Shown here: positions 55,963 to 64,000 of the stretch, piece after piece
Position numbering within the stretch: position 1 is the stretch's first letter
Layout of the letters: each line of letters starts with the position of its first letter
DNA from: Bacteroides faecalis
GTDB taxonomy: Bacteria > Bacteroidota > Bacteroidia > Bacteroidales > Bacteroidaceae
NCBI RefSeq assembly: GCF_003865075.1
Contig: NZ_BHWB01000002.1
Coordinates: 124,001 to 188,000 of the forward strand
Direction of reading: 5' to 3'
DNA: 64,000 nt
Program-made: the position numbers and the translations under genes
Notes under the pieces: generated by a model
The model's input: only the letters and a program-made list of their open reading frames with translations
Databases searched by the model: none
What the model was told of the DNA's origin: nothing

Positions 55963-55970
55963 CAAATATA
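55963..55970 (-). promoter_or_regulatory. -7 element of the POT transporter gene
   Basis: TATATTTG on the minus strand, exact consensus, about 50 bp before the start at 55911. The -33 position falls near the ybaK stop codon. Confidence 0.5.
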
Positions 55971-55985
55971 TACTTTTTCCGGAAT

Positions 55986-56465
55986 TTACTCGATATACAA
56001 CAGACAAACTTCTGCTTGCACCTCACGAATCAAATCATTCGGAGCTATTTTTATTTGCAATCCACGTATTCCTGCACTTACATAAATATACGAAAAGTCC
56101 CGGCAAGTTTCATGAATATAAGTTGGGAAATGCCTTTTCATACCGATGGGTGAACATCCTCCACGAATATATCCCGTCAATGGCAAAAGCTCTTTCACAG
56201 GAATTAGATCACACTTTTTATTTCCAGAAGCTTTTGCAGCTAATTTCAAATCAACCTCATGTTCTCCGGGAATAACACAAACAAAATAACCACTTTTATC
56301 CCCATGGAGAATTAACGTTTTAAACACTTGTTCTATATTTTCTCCCAGACTGGCAGCTACATGAATAGCACTTAGATCATTTTCATCTACTTCATAAGGG
56401 ATGAGTTCATAAGGTATTTTAGCCTTATCCAGCAGACGGGCAGCATTAGTCTTATTAATTTTCAT
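55986..56465 (-). CDS. ybaK: Cys-tRNA(Pro)/Cys-tRNA(Cys) deacylase
   Basis: 159 aa YbaK/EbsC-family protein: TNAARLLDKAKIPYELIPYEVDEND, IEQVFKTLILHGDKSGYFVCVIPGEHEVDLKLAAKASGNKKCDLIPVKELLPLTGYIRGGCSPIGMKRHFPTYI. The K in FKTL and the GGCSPIG loop are family-conserved. It hydrolyses mischarged Cys-tRNA(Pro). It runs in the same direction as the POT gene, but that gene has its own promoter. Confidence 0.93.
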   Translation of the reverse strand: MKINKTNAARLLDKAKIPYELIPYEVDENDLSAIHVAASLGENIEQVFKTLILHGDKSGYFVCVIPGEHEVDLKLAAKASGNKKCDLIPVKELLPLTGYIRGGCSPIGMKRHFPTYIHETCRDFSYIYVSAGIRGLQIKIAPNDLIREVQAEVCLLYIE

Positions 56466-56541
56466 TCTTGTTTCTTTTCTGAATTTTTATTCGCAAAAAT
56501 AATAAAGTTCGAACAATAAATCAGAAAAGAATGTATTAAAT

Positions 56542-56590
56542 AAAAAAATGAATGCCTGTTTCCTATTTATCAGCGCATTCATTTTTTATT
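56542..56590. terminator. Intrinsic terminator (bidirectional)
   Basis: AAAAAATGAATGC / GCATTCATTTTTT stem with U-rich arms on both sides, 28 bp after the stop of the small ORF at 56618. Confidence 0.7.
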
Positions 56591-56617
56591 TATGTATTAT
56601 TTTTCAGAAAAGAAATA

Positions 56618-56794
56618 TCATTCTTTATAGTTTATTATAAAAGTACTTGTTGTATCATACACTTTATCCTGATAGGTCAATTTACTACTTGATTTAATTT
56701 TGGTAATGTATCCGTTAGTGTCTTGTTCATATTGAAAAATACGACCTGGATCATTCATATTCTCATTATCTGAGTAGTCTTTCTCACTTATCAT
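56618..56794 (-). CDS. 58-aa protein, likely C-terminal fragment of a lipoprotein
   Basis: MISEKDYSDNENMNDPGRIF, QYEQDTNGYITKIKSSSKLT, YQDKVYDTTSTFIINYKE. The segment YEQDTNGYITKIK resembles the YEYD-x-x-GNI repeat region of Bacteroides DUF4595/YD-like lipoproteins. It has no signal peptide, so an N-terminus has probably been lost. It starts 24 bp after the uvrA stop on the same strand and ends before a terminator, so it may ride on the uvrA transcript. Confidence 0.45.
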   Translation of the reverse strand: MISEKDYSDNENMNDPGRIFQYEQDTNGYITKIKSSSKLTYQDKVYDTTSTFIINYKE

Positions 56795-56817
56795 TTTTTA
56801 TTTCTACTTCCTTATAA

Positions 56818-59658
56818 TCATAAGGAAAGTTCCTCGCGAAGAAACTTCGGAGTATATCCTTTCTGACTTTTTGCAACCTCTTCAGGAGTTCCATAACTCA
56901 GGAGTTCCCCTCCTCCTTTACCACCTTCGGGACCCATATCTATAATATAATCCGCCATTTTAATAACGTCCAGATTATGTTCAATAACAATAACTGTATT
57001 TCCTTTATCAACTAACTTATTTAAGACTCCCATTAATACCCGGATATCTTCAAAATGCAATCCAGTTGTAGGTTCGTCCAAAATGTACAATGTTTTACCA
57101 GTATCACGTTTTGACAACTCAGTTGCCAATTTTACACGTTGACTTTCTCCACCAGAAAGTGTAGTGGACGACTGTCCTAACTTAATATATCCCAATCCGA
57201 CATCCTGCAACACTTTAATCTTATTCAGAATTTGTGGAACATTCTCAAAAAACTCTACTGCACGATTAATAGTCATATCCAAAACATCGGCAATAGACTT
57301 CCCTTTGAAACGTACTTCTAACGTTTCACGATTATAACGTTTGCCATGACAAACCTCACAAGGCACATACACATCCGGCAAGAAGTTCATTTCAATCGTT
57401 TTATAACCATTTCCCGAGCAGACCTCACAACGCCCACCTGCCACATTAAAAGAGAAACGCCCCGGTTTATACCCACGAATCTTTGCTTCAGGTAACCCGA
57501 CAAACAAATTACGAATATCTGAAAATACACCTGTATAAGTAGCCGGATTAGAACGCGGAGTCCGCCCTAGCGGAGATTGATCGACGTTTACAACTTTATC
57601 AATATTTTCTAATCCTTCAATAGAATCATACTCCAAAGGATCTTGCAAAGAACGATAGAACTTCTGCGAAAGAATAGGTTGCAAGGTCTCATTGATTAGC
57701 GTAGACTTACCGCTTCCCGAAACTCCCGTTACACAAATTAATTTTCCCAAAGGAAATTCCACATCTACATTCTTTAGATTATTTCCTTTAGCCCCTTTCA
57801 ACCACAGAGATTTTCCATTACCTTTCCTTCTCTTGACAGGAACTTCTATCTTCATCCTCCCATTCAAATATTGGGAAGTCATCGTATCAGTTTTCACCAT
57901 CTCTTGCGGAGTTCCAGCAAATACGACTTCTCCACCAAGACGCCCAGCCTTCGGTCCCATATCAATAACATAGTCGGCTGCCAACATCATATCTTTGTCA
58001 TGTTCCACTACAATGACAGAATTCCCCATATCACGAAGTTCCTTCAAAGAATTAATCAGACGCAAGTTGTCGCGCTGATGTAAACCGATACTCGGCTCAT
58101 CCAATATATAAAGTACATTGACCAATTGCGAACCAATTTGTGTAGCCAAACGGATACGCTGGCTTTCACCTCCCGAAAGACTTACCGAACTACGATTCAG
58201 AGCCAGATAATCCAATCCAACATCTAATAGGAATTTCAAACGGGTACGAATTTCTTTCAGGATCTCAGCTGCTATCTTTTTTTGTTTATCAGACAGAAAC
58301 TCATCCACATTCATCAGCCAGGCATACAACTCGTTGATATCCATGATAGCTAATTCATTAATATTCTTATCATGAATACGAAAATGAAGTGCCTCCTTAT
58401 TCAGACGAGCACCTTTACATTCAGGACAAACAGTTGTCTTGGCAAACTGCTCCGCCCACTTCTGTGCTGTAGCCGAAGCATCTTTCTCCTGTAACATCTG
58501 AATGTACTTCACTACACCTTCATAGGTCACAAAATAATCAGAAGAAGTTCCAATCAGTGAACTCTTTATTTTAATCCGTTCATCAGAACCATATAAGATC
58601 TCATCAATCGCATCATCCGGCAATTCTTTCACAGGAGTTTTCAAATTTGCTTCATACTTCTCCATTAAAGCCCCTATTTGCCAAAAAATCATCGCATTTT
58701 TATATTTACCCAATGGAGCAATCGCGCCTTCGTAAATAGACAAGTCCCGATCAGGAATCACCTTATCTATATCAATCTGACTAACTACACCCAATCCTTT
58801 GCATTTCGGACATGCCCCCTGAGGAGAATTGAACGAGAAATTGTGAGGAGCCGGTTCACGATAAGACAATCCTGTGACAGGACACATCAACCGTTTACTA
58901 TAATGCCGAACACTTTCGGTCTGAGCATCCAGTATCATCAACAAACCATCTCCTTGCCGCATAGCAGTCGCCACACTTTGTTTCAACCGCTTATCATCTT
59001 TATCCGCAACTATCAGCTTATCTATCACGACCTCGATATCGTGATTTTTATAACGATCTAGTTTCATGCCATGTGCCACTTCACGAACTTCCCCATCTAC
59101 ACGTACATATAAATACCCTTTCTTACGGACTTGTTCAAAAAGTTCCTTATAATGTCCTTTACGTGAACGGACTAATGGAGCAAGCAAATATATTTTCTTG
59201 CCTTTATAATCTTTCAGAATAAGATCCAAAATCTGCTCTTCCGTATATTTCACCATCTTTTCCCCTGACAGATACGAATAGGCTATACCAGCTCGGGCAT
59301 AGAGTAAACGAAGATAATCATATATTTCCGTTGTAGTCCCCACCGTAGAACGTGGATTCTTATTCGTCGTTTTCTGTTCAATAGAAATAACAGGGCTTAA
59401 TCCTGTAATCTTATCTACATCCGGACGTTCCAAATTTCCCAAGAAATTACGTGCATACGCGGAAAAAGTCTCAATATAACGGCGTTGTCCCTCAGCAAAA
59501 ATTGTATCGAATGCGAGGGAAGACTTTCCACTTCCGCTCAATCCAGTAATCACAGTCAAACTATTACGAGGAATCTCAGCATCAATATCTTTCAGGTTGT
59601 GTACCCGTGCACCATATACATTAATATATTCTGTTTCTTGCATATTCATCTTCTTCAT
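56818..59658 (-). CDS. uvrA: Excinuclease ABC subunit UvrA
   Basis: 946 aa, full length. Two ABC modules: Walker A TVITGLSGSGKSSLAFDTIF (~35-50) and CVTGVSGSGKSTLINETL (~640); signatures LSGGESQRIRLA and LSGGESQRVKLA. Zn fingers: CPKCKGLG / CPECKGARL (first module) and CEVCSGNGYKTIEMNFLPDVYVPCEVCHGKRY. Damage recognition in nucleotide excision repair. MNMQETEYINVYGA may be the true start, four to six codons in. Confidence 0.97.
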   Translation of the reverse strand: MKKMNMQETEYINVYGARVHNLKDIDAEIPRNSLTVITGLSGSGKSSLAFDTIFAEGQRRYIETFSAYARNFLGNLERPDVDKITGLSPVISIEQKTTNKNPRSTVGTTTEIYDYLRLLYARAGIAYSYLSGEKMVKYTEEQILDLILKDYKGKKIYLLAPLVRSRKGHYKELFEQVRKKGYLYVRVDGEVREVAHGMKLDRYKNHDIEVVIDKLIVADKDDKRLKQSVATAMRQGDGLLMILDAQTESVRHYSKRLMCPVTGLSYREPAPHNFSFNSPQGACPKCKGLGVVSQIDIDKVIPDRDLSIYEGAIAPLGKYKNAMIFWQIGALMEKYEANLKTPVKELPDDAIDEILYGSDERIKIKSSLIGTSSDYFVTYEGVVKYIQMLQEKDASATAQKWAEQFAKTTVCPECKGARLNKEALHFRIHDKNINELAIMDINELYAWLMNVDEFLSDKQKKIAAEILKEIRTRLKFLLDVGLDYLALNRSSVSLSGGESQRIRLATQIGSQLVNVLYILDEPSIGLHQRDNLRLINSLKELRDMGNSVIVVEHDKDMMLAADYVIDMGPKAGRLGGEVVFAGTPQEMVKTDTMTSQYLNGRMKIEVPVKRRKGNGKSLWLKGAKGNNLKNVDVEFPLGKLICVTGVSGSGKSTLINETLQPILSQKFYRSLQDPLEYDSIEGLENIDKVVNVDQSPLGRTPRSNPATYTGVFSDIRNLFVGLPEAKIRGYKPGRFSFNVAGGRCEVCSGNGYKTIEMNFLPDVYVPCEVCHGKRYNRETLEVRFKGKSIADVLDMTINRAVEFFENVPQILNKIKVLQDVGLGYIKLGQSSTTLSGGESQRVKLATELSKRDTGKTLYILDEPTTGLHFEDIRVLMGVLNKLVDKGNTVIVIEHNLDVIKMADYIIDMGPEGGKGGGELLSYGTPEEVAKSQKGYTPKFLREELSL

Positions 59659-59758
59659 AAATGTTGCAAAATTAATGTTTCCGCCTGAAATATGCTCCTA
59701 AAAAAGCACAATATTATTTTCTTAACTCAAATCTTATGAAGATATAAGCCATAATTCG

Positions 59759-59766
59759 TACCTTTG
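59759..59766 (+). promoter_or_regulatory. -7 element of the LysM gene
   Basis: TACCTTTG, exact consensus, 34 bp before the ATG at 59801. Divergent from uvrA. Confidence 0.5.
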
Positions 59767-59800
59767 TTCCTTGATTTCAAGAACTAATAGTAATTAATTG

Positions 59801-61567
59801 ATGAAACCGATCAGTCGAATATTTATACTTTTGCTTTTAGCAAGCGCTTCATACGTAACTAGTTATGCGCAAGAGAACCAATCTTACATTTTGCACACCA
59901 TTGAAAAAGGGCAGAATTTATACTCTATTTCTAAGATGTATAATGTCACCACAGCAGACATTATTCGGTTGAATCCTGGATGTGAAGAGAAAATTTATGC
60001 TGGACAAACTATTAAAATTCCACAAGGACAAGCTAGCCAGAAAGGGGAAACATTTCACACTATTCAAGCAGGAGAAACTCTTTATAAGCTTACTACTTTA
60101 TATAAAGTGTCTGCCAAAGCAATTTGTGATGCCAATCCCGGACTTAGTGCCGAAAATTTCCGCATAGGTCAAGTAATCCGAATTCCATTAGAAGAAGAAA
60201 GGACTACTGCTGCCACTATTCAACCTCCTGTTGAACAAACTGCCATTCAAGGACCAGTACAGTCTAGATGCAAAGATATGCACAAGGTAAAACGCAAAGA
60301 AACGATCTTTAGTGTAAGTCGCGAATACGGAATCACTGAACAAGAACTGATAGCCGCTAATCCTGAATTAAAGGAAGGTATGAAAAAGGGGCAACTCCTT
60401 TGTATTCCTTATCCAAACGCGACTACAGTGGATCCTACCCCAAAAGAAGATTTGAATGTGATTCCACCAAGTAACAGTGAATTATTCAACAAAATAAAAG
60501 AGGCTCCAGAAGAAATCTCAACTATAAAAGCAGCTTTAATTCTCCCCTTCCATGAGGAAAAACGTATGGTAGAATATTACGAAGGATTTCTGATGGCAAT
60601 TGATAGCTTAAAGCGTATTGGGACTTCTATTGATCTGTATGTATATGAATCAGGCAAAGATGCTTCTGCCCTAAACAATATACTGTCAAAGAAGGAAATG
60701 CAAAAAATGAATATTATTTTTGGTCCAATGCACCAACAACATATCAAGCCGTTGTCTGATTTTGCCCAAAAGAATGACATTCGTCTAGTAATTCCTTTCT
60801 CTCAAAACAGTGAAGAAGTATTCAACAATCCTTCCATTTACCAGATAAACACCCCTCAGTCTTATTTATATTCGAAAGTATATGAACATTTCACTCGCCA
60901 ATTTCCCAATGCTCATGTTATCTTCATCGAACCGACCAGTCCGGACAAAGATAAAGCAGAGTTCATTAAAGGATTAAAACAAGAACTAAAGAGCAAAGGC
61001 ATTTCCATGAACAGTGTCAGTGAAAATGATACCAAAGAAACTCTAAAAGCAACACTACGCAGTGACAAAGAAAATATATTCATTCCGACATCTGGCAGTA
61101 ATGTGTTGTTAATTAAAGCCCTACCTCAACTTACTATGTTAGTTAGGGAGGCTCCGGATCAGAGAATCCACCTATTCGGCTACCCGGAATGGCAAACATA
61201 TACTCTTGATCACTTGGAGAATTTCTTTGAATTGGATGTCTATTTTTATTCATCATTCTATATGAACACCTTATTCCCTGCTGCTATACAATTTACTAAT
61301 GCTTATCATAAATGGTATAGTAAAGATCTTACCAGCAAATATCCCAATTATGCAATGTTAGGCTTTGATACCGGATTTTTCTTTTTAAAAGGATTGTCGC
61401 GTTTCGGTTCCGAGCTAGAAAATAATCTACCTAAAATGAATCTGACTCCAATACAAACAGGATTCTTATTCGAACGGGTGAATAATTGGGGAGGATTTAT
61501 CAATAAGAAAGTATTCTTCATCCATTTCACCAAGAATTTTGAATTAGAAAAACTTGATTTCGAATAG
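59801..61567 (+). CDS. LysM-repeat protein with periplasmic-binding-protein-like receptor domain
   Basis: 588 aa from ATG 59801 (TTG 59798 lies just before). Signal peptide (IFILLLLASASYVTSYAQ). Three LysM motifs at ~30-75 (HTIEKGQNLYSISKMYNVTTADIIRLNPG), ~84-130 (HTIQAGETLYKLTTLYKVSAKAICDANPG) and ~160-205 (HKVKRKETIFSVSREYGITEQELIAANPE). From ~240 there is a type I periplasmic-binding-like fold (IKAALILPFHEEKRMVEYYEGFLMAID, IIFGPMHQQHIKPLSDFAQKNDIRLVIPFS). Binds peptidoglycan, perhaps as a sensor or division-linked factor. Confidence 0.88.
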   Translation: MKPISRIFILLLLASASYVTSYAQENQSYILHTIEKGQNLYSISKMYNVTTADIIRLNPGCEEKIYAGQTIKIPQGQASQKGETFHTIQAGETLYKLTTLYKVSAKAICDANPGLSAENFRIGQVIRIPLEEERTTAATIQPPVEQTAIQGPVQSRCKDMHKVKRKETIFSVSREYGITEQELIAANPELKEGMKKGQLLCIPYPNATTVDPTPKEDLNVIPPSNSELFNKIKEAPEEISTIKAALILPFHEEKRMVEYYEGFLMAIDSLKRIGTSIDLYVYESGKDASALNNILSKKEMQKMNIIFGPMHQQHIKPLSDFAQKNDIRLVIPFSQNSEEVFNNPSIYQINTPQSYLYSKVYEHFTRQFPNAHVIFIEPTSPDKDKAEFIKGLKQELKSKGISMNSVSENDTKETLKATLRSDKENIFIPTSGSNVLLIKALPQLTMLVREAPDQRIHLFGYPEWQTYTLDHLENFFELDVYFYSSFYMNTLFPAAIQFTNAYHKWYSKDLTSKYPNYAMLGFDTGFFFLKGLSRFGSELENNLPKMNLTPIQTGFLFERVNNWGGFINKKVFFIHFTKNFELEKLDFE

Positions 61568-61571
61568 TACA

Positions 61572-62297
61572 ATGATGATAAAGATAAAAACATGTCTGAT
61601 TGCTGCTTCATTACTTATAGGACTAGTCTTTCCTGCAAGTGCACAAATAGGTGAAGCTCGTCACAACTTTTCTGTCGGATTTAATGGAGGAGTGAATTTA
61701 AATAGTGCATCTTTTACTCCTACTATCAAACAAAATAGTTTGATGGGAATTACCGGAGGATTAACAGCACGCTATATTTCCGAGAAGTATTTTGCTATGA
61801 TATGCGGTGCGCAAGTAGAATTAAACTTTTCACAAAGAGGTTGGGATGAATTATTTGAGATAGCAGGAGAAAACGGAGAACCCGTCAAAGATACCAGCAG
61901 AGCATATACTCGAAAATTGAATTATATCGATATCCCTTTTCTAGCCCATTTAGCATTTGGAAATGAAAAAGGATTGCAGTTTTTTCTAAATTTAGGTCCA
62001 CAAATCGGTTTCTTGATAGGAGAATCGGAAAAAACAACAAATATAGATATGAACTCTCTGACAAATACTCAGAAAGCGGTCTATGGTGGCAAGCTTGATA
62101 ATAAATTCGATTACGGTATTGCCGGTGGTGGTGGAGTAGAACTAAGAACTAAAAAAGCAGGTAGCTTTCTGGTTGAAGGAAGATATTATTTCGCTTTATC
62201 CGACTTTTATAGCACGTCAAAGAAAGACTATTTCTCACGTGCAGCACATGGTACTATCACAGTGAAACTCACCTACTTGTTTGATTTGAAAAAATAA
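61572..62297 (+). CDS. PorT-family outer-membrane beta-barrel protein
   Basis: 241 aa from the first ATG after the LysM stop (MMIKIKTCLIAASLLIGLVFPASAQ signal). Beta-barrel signature: HNFSVGFNGGVNLNSASF, GITGGLTARYISEKYFAMICGAQVELNFSQRGW, YIDIPFLAHLAFG, GIAGGGGVELRTKKAGSFLVEGRYYFALSDFY, and the C-terminal ITVKLTYLFDLKK. Family: PorT/outer-membrane protein beta-barrel domain. It sits 4 bp behind the LysM gene, so the two are co-expressed. Confidence 0.88.
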   Translation: MMIKIKTCLIAASLLIGLVFPASAQIGEARHNFSVGFNGGVNLNSASFTPTIKQNSLMGITGGLTARYISEKYFAMICGAQVELNFSQRGWDELFEIAGENGEPVKDTSRAYTRKLNYIDIPFLAHLAFGNEKGLQFFLNLGPQIGFLIGESEKTTNIDMNSLTNTQKAVYGGKLDNKFDYGIAGGGGVELRTKKAGSFLVEGRYYFALSDFYSTSKKDYFSRAAHGTITVKLTYLFDLKK

Positions 62298-62317
62298 AAA
62301 ACTTTATTAGTACAATC

Positions 62318-62373
62318 AAATAAGAATATGACCACTAACCCATCAAAAAGTTAGTGGTCATATTCTTATTTGA
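62318..62373. terminator. Bidirectional terminator, perfect 23-bp stem
   Basis: The left arm 62318-62340 and right arm 62351-62373 are exact reverse complements with a 10-nt loop (CCATCAAAAA). A short AT-rich tract lies on both sides. It lies between convergent genes. Confidence 0.75.
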
Positions 62374-62430
62374 AAATTATTTTTAATCTAAGATTCCTCT
62401 TTAATTGATTGCTTGGAAGAATTCAAGAAA

Positions 62431-62883
62431 CTATCTCAATCGATCTGCAGCTTTCACCATCACCTCATCACGTCCAATGGCACGTATAGCTAATATATTA
62501 AGAATAATAGAAATAAGTGGTAAGCACAAAGCCCAACCAATCCGGAAAGAATTTACGTCATTCTTTAAAGCAAAATAAAATGCAGCAAAAGCGATATAAA
62601 ATCCTACCAATAACAAGCTGTTAAAAATAGACATACGAATCTGCAGCATACGGTTCTTATATAGAAATATAGTTGCAAGAGCTACTATTGTACTAAGCAT
62701 TAGGATACCGAACAAGCCCCAAGTAGAGTGAAAAGCTCCATTCACATCCAACCCCAAAGCTTTAAAAGCACATTCTCCCATTGCCCCGGTAGCATCAACA
62801 AAATATCCCATAGGCAAACACATTGCTGTAATCAGCGCAACTGTAACAATTAATAAATAAACAGTTTGAATCCGTTGAATCAT
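62431..62883 (-). CDS. DUF4293 four-TM membrane protein
   Basis: 150 aa with four hydrophobic segments: IQTVYLLIVTVALITAMCLPMGYF, STWGLFGILMLSTIVALATIFLY, SIFNSLLLVGFYIAFAAFYFAL and WALCLPLISIILNILAIRAIG. A MIQRIQT start and a short IGRDEVMVKAADRLR tail are typical of DUF4293. Function unknown. It follows rpoZ on the same strand. Confidence 0.88.
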   Translation of the reverse strand: MIQRIQTVYLLIVTVALITAMCLPMGYFVDATGAMGECAFKALGLDVNGAFHSTWGLFGILMLSTIVALATIFLYKNRMLQIRMSIFNSLLLVGFYIAFAAFYFALKNDVNSFRIGWALCLPLISIILNILAIRAIGRDEVMVKAADRLR

Positions 62884-62988
62884 AAATATTCTATAATAGT
62901 TAAGTTAAACAATAATAGCCAAGCAATAAGAAATAAGGAAATAATTCCCGCTTACTACTTGACTATCAGTCTTTTTTCAGGAAATATA

Positions 62989-63324
62989 TTACTGAAGTTT
63001 TTCCTTCTCCTTAGATGGATTTCTATAATAAATTTTTCCCTCGACGTATTCTTGCGTAGCAATTAACGTCGGTTTAGGCAATTTCTCGTAATAACGAGAA
63101 ATTTCAATTTGTTCTCTATTTTCAAATACTTCTTCCATATTATCAGAATAAGAAGCAAACTCAGCCAATTTCTTAGAAAGATCATTCTTGATTTCCACAC
63201 TAATCTGGTTAGAGCGTTTACCAATAATGGCAACAGTTTCATAAACATTCCCTGTATCAGAACAGAGTTCCATCATGTCACGGGTTACCGTCGTAGCAGG
63301 AGCATTCGTCTTTTTGTAGTCCAT
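62989..63324 (-). CDS. rpoZ: RNA polymerase omega-like subunit (Bacteroidetes RpoZ)
   Basis: 111 aa: TNAPATTVTRDMMELCSDTGNVYETVAIIGKRSNQISVEIKNDLSKKLAEFA carries the conserved R-x-N/S-Q core of omega (KRSNQI). The C-terminal EEVFENREQIEISRYYEKLPKPTLIATQEYVEGKIYYR is specific to Bacteroidetes. It stabilises the beta-prime subunit. Located 8 bp behind bamD. Confidence 0.88.
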   Translation of the reverse strand: MDYKKTNAPATTVTRDMMELCSDTGNVYETVAIIGKRSNQISVEIKNDLSKKLAEFASYSDNMEEVFENREQIEISRYYEKLPKPTLIATQEYVEGKIYYRNPSKEKEKLQ

Positions 63325-63332
63325 AAATCTAT

Positions 63333-64000
63333 TTAAATTTGGTCTTTAATTACTTTTTGTGATTCATTGAATATTTTCTCAGCTTCCTTCAAATATTTAC
63401 TTTCCGGAAATTCATTCCTAAAGCCGTAATATTCATCAACCGTTTCACGATATCGGTCCATCTTCTTATCTTCCACACTATATATAGCCATTTCGTGTAA
63501 AGCACGCAAAATCAATATGGAGAGTTCTTCGCGATAGTCAGTATAAGGGTAATCCTTCAATGCATTCCGAGCTGTGATTACACATGACTCATAGTTATTA
63601 CCCATATAATTACCCAAATTATAATATAATCTTGCCGAATAAAGTTCTTTTAAAACCAACTTATCCTGCAAAGCAAAAATCATATCCTGAGCTTCCTGCT
63701 TCTTTGTACTTTCTGGAAAATATTCCATGAACATCTGTAACTGTTGAATAGCCTGATAAGTACTCGTCTGATCCAAACGTGGCTCCGGAGTATCAAGGAA
63801 TAATGCTTTACCAGCATGGAAACGTGCCAATTCGGTAAAAGTACCACGTGGATATGAAGTAAAATAAGTGATAAATGTTTGGGCAGCTGTCTGATAATCT
63901 TTTTGATTAAAATAGCTCATTCCTAACATATAAAGAGATTCCTCCGCTTTATCTGTTCCTTTTAGGATTGTGATTAACTCATTCAACAAAGTAGCCGAAC
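63333..64000 (-). CDS. bamD: Outer membrane assembly lipoprotein BamD, C-terminal part (cut by window edge)
   Basis: About 222 codons visible; the start lies beyond 64000. TPR-like repeats: SLYMLGMSYFNQKDYQTAAQTFITYFTSYPRGTFTELARFHAGKALF, YQAIQQLQMFMEYFPESTKKQEAQDMIFAL, ESCVITARNALKDYPYTDYREELSILILRALHEMA. This is the YfiO/BamD layout, part of the beta-barrel assembly machinery. First visible gene of bamD-rpoZ-DUF4293. Confidence 0.9.
   Translation of the reverse strand, partial: SATLLNELITILKGTDKAEESLYMLGMSYFNQKDYQTAAQTFITYFTSYPRGTFTELARFHAGKALFLDTPEPRLDQTSTYQAIQQLQMFMEYFPESTKKQEAQDMIFALQDKLVLKELYSARLYYNLGNYMGNNYESCVITARNALKDYPYTDYREELSILILRALHEMAIYSVEDKKMDRYRETVDEYYGFRNEFPESKYLKEAEKIFNESQKVIKDQI

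Noticed and set aside
55912..56007. N-terminal extension of the POT transporter (32 codons)
   Set aside because: It overlaps the TATATTTG -7 at 55963-55970. MFKKHPKG is directly followed by the conserved TM1 motif.

Overview
The window is chromosomal DNA from a gut-type Bacteroides. The main signs are the Bacteroidetes promoter signature (a TTTG-like -33 box about 19-21 bp before TAnnTTTG), an rseC-rnfBCDGEA ion-pumping operon, fimbrillin-like and BspA-type leucine-rich-repeat lipoproteins, NVEALA and 6-bladed beta-propeller genes, a WG-repeat protein, DUF3078, DUF1573 and DUF4293 families, and low-GC intergenic DNA. No rRNA, tRNA or CRISPR was seen. The species cannot be fixed from the sequence alone.

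Region 1 (1-16 kb) is accessory and almost entirely on the minus strand. It holds an O-antigen-ligase/TPR membrane protein, a thioredoxin-like/DUF1573 lipoprotein, a signal peptidase I, a frameshifted glutaminase-like lipoprotein, a transglutaminase/discoidin protein, a 6-bladed beta-propeller lipoprotein, an NVEALA peptide, and two ToxR-like regulators (TM, extracytoplasmic domain, TM, winged helix). Five promoters here share one architecture: a box near TCGATGAAATGG, then an AT-rich spacer of fixed length, then a direct repeat TGGTCCGAAATGGTCA, which sits directly against the -33 box. This looks like a local regulon controlled by the membrane-bound regulators, and it is the best candidate for an undescribed system. 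The region is also decaying. It contains a 27-codon scar of a third regulator, a degenerate ligase paralogue, an IS110-family remnant, an IS256-family element with an intact 8-bp target duplication but a broken transposase, an orphan promoter, and an exact 22-bp tandem array.

Region 2 (16-33.8 kb) is core: dnaB, ispE, galE, the rseC-rnfBCDGEA operon, DUF3078, pyrG, yidC and a MATE exporter. It is interrupted at 26.0-27.2 kb by remnants of a contractile-tail sheath gene, an Rpn-type nuclease and an unidentified gene, followed by a second 22-bp array.

Region 3 (33.9-46 kb) is a surface-protein island. It has three fimbrillin-like lipoproteins, one of them fused to leucine-rich repeats, a BACON domain and an M64 peptidase. 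It also has a WG-repeat lipoprotein, an outer-membrane-type protein and an FN3/LRR lipoprotein. A convergent eukaryotic-type protein kinase and its small partner lie beyond a third 21-22 bp periodic array.

Region 4 (46-64 kb) is mostly housekeeping and envelope genes: an S9 peptidase, a GH2 enzyme, a flavin reductase, an MBL-fold hydrolase, a PspC-PadR pair with a visible operator, a GNAT, a POT transporter, ybaK, uvrA, a LysM/receptor-like protein with a beta-barrel partner, and bamD-rpoZ-DUF4293. bamD runs off the right edge.
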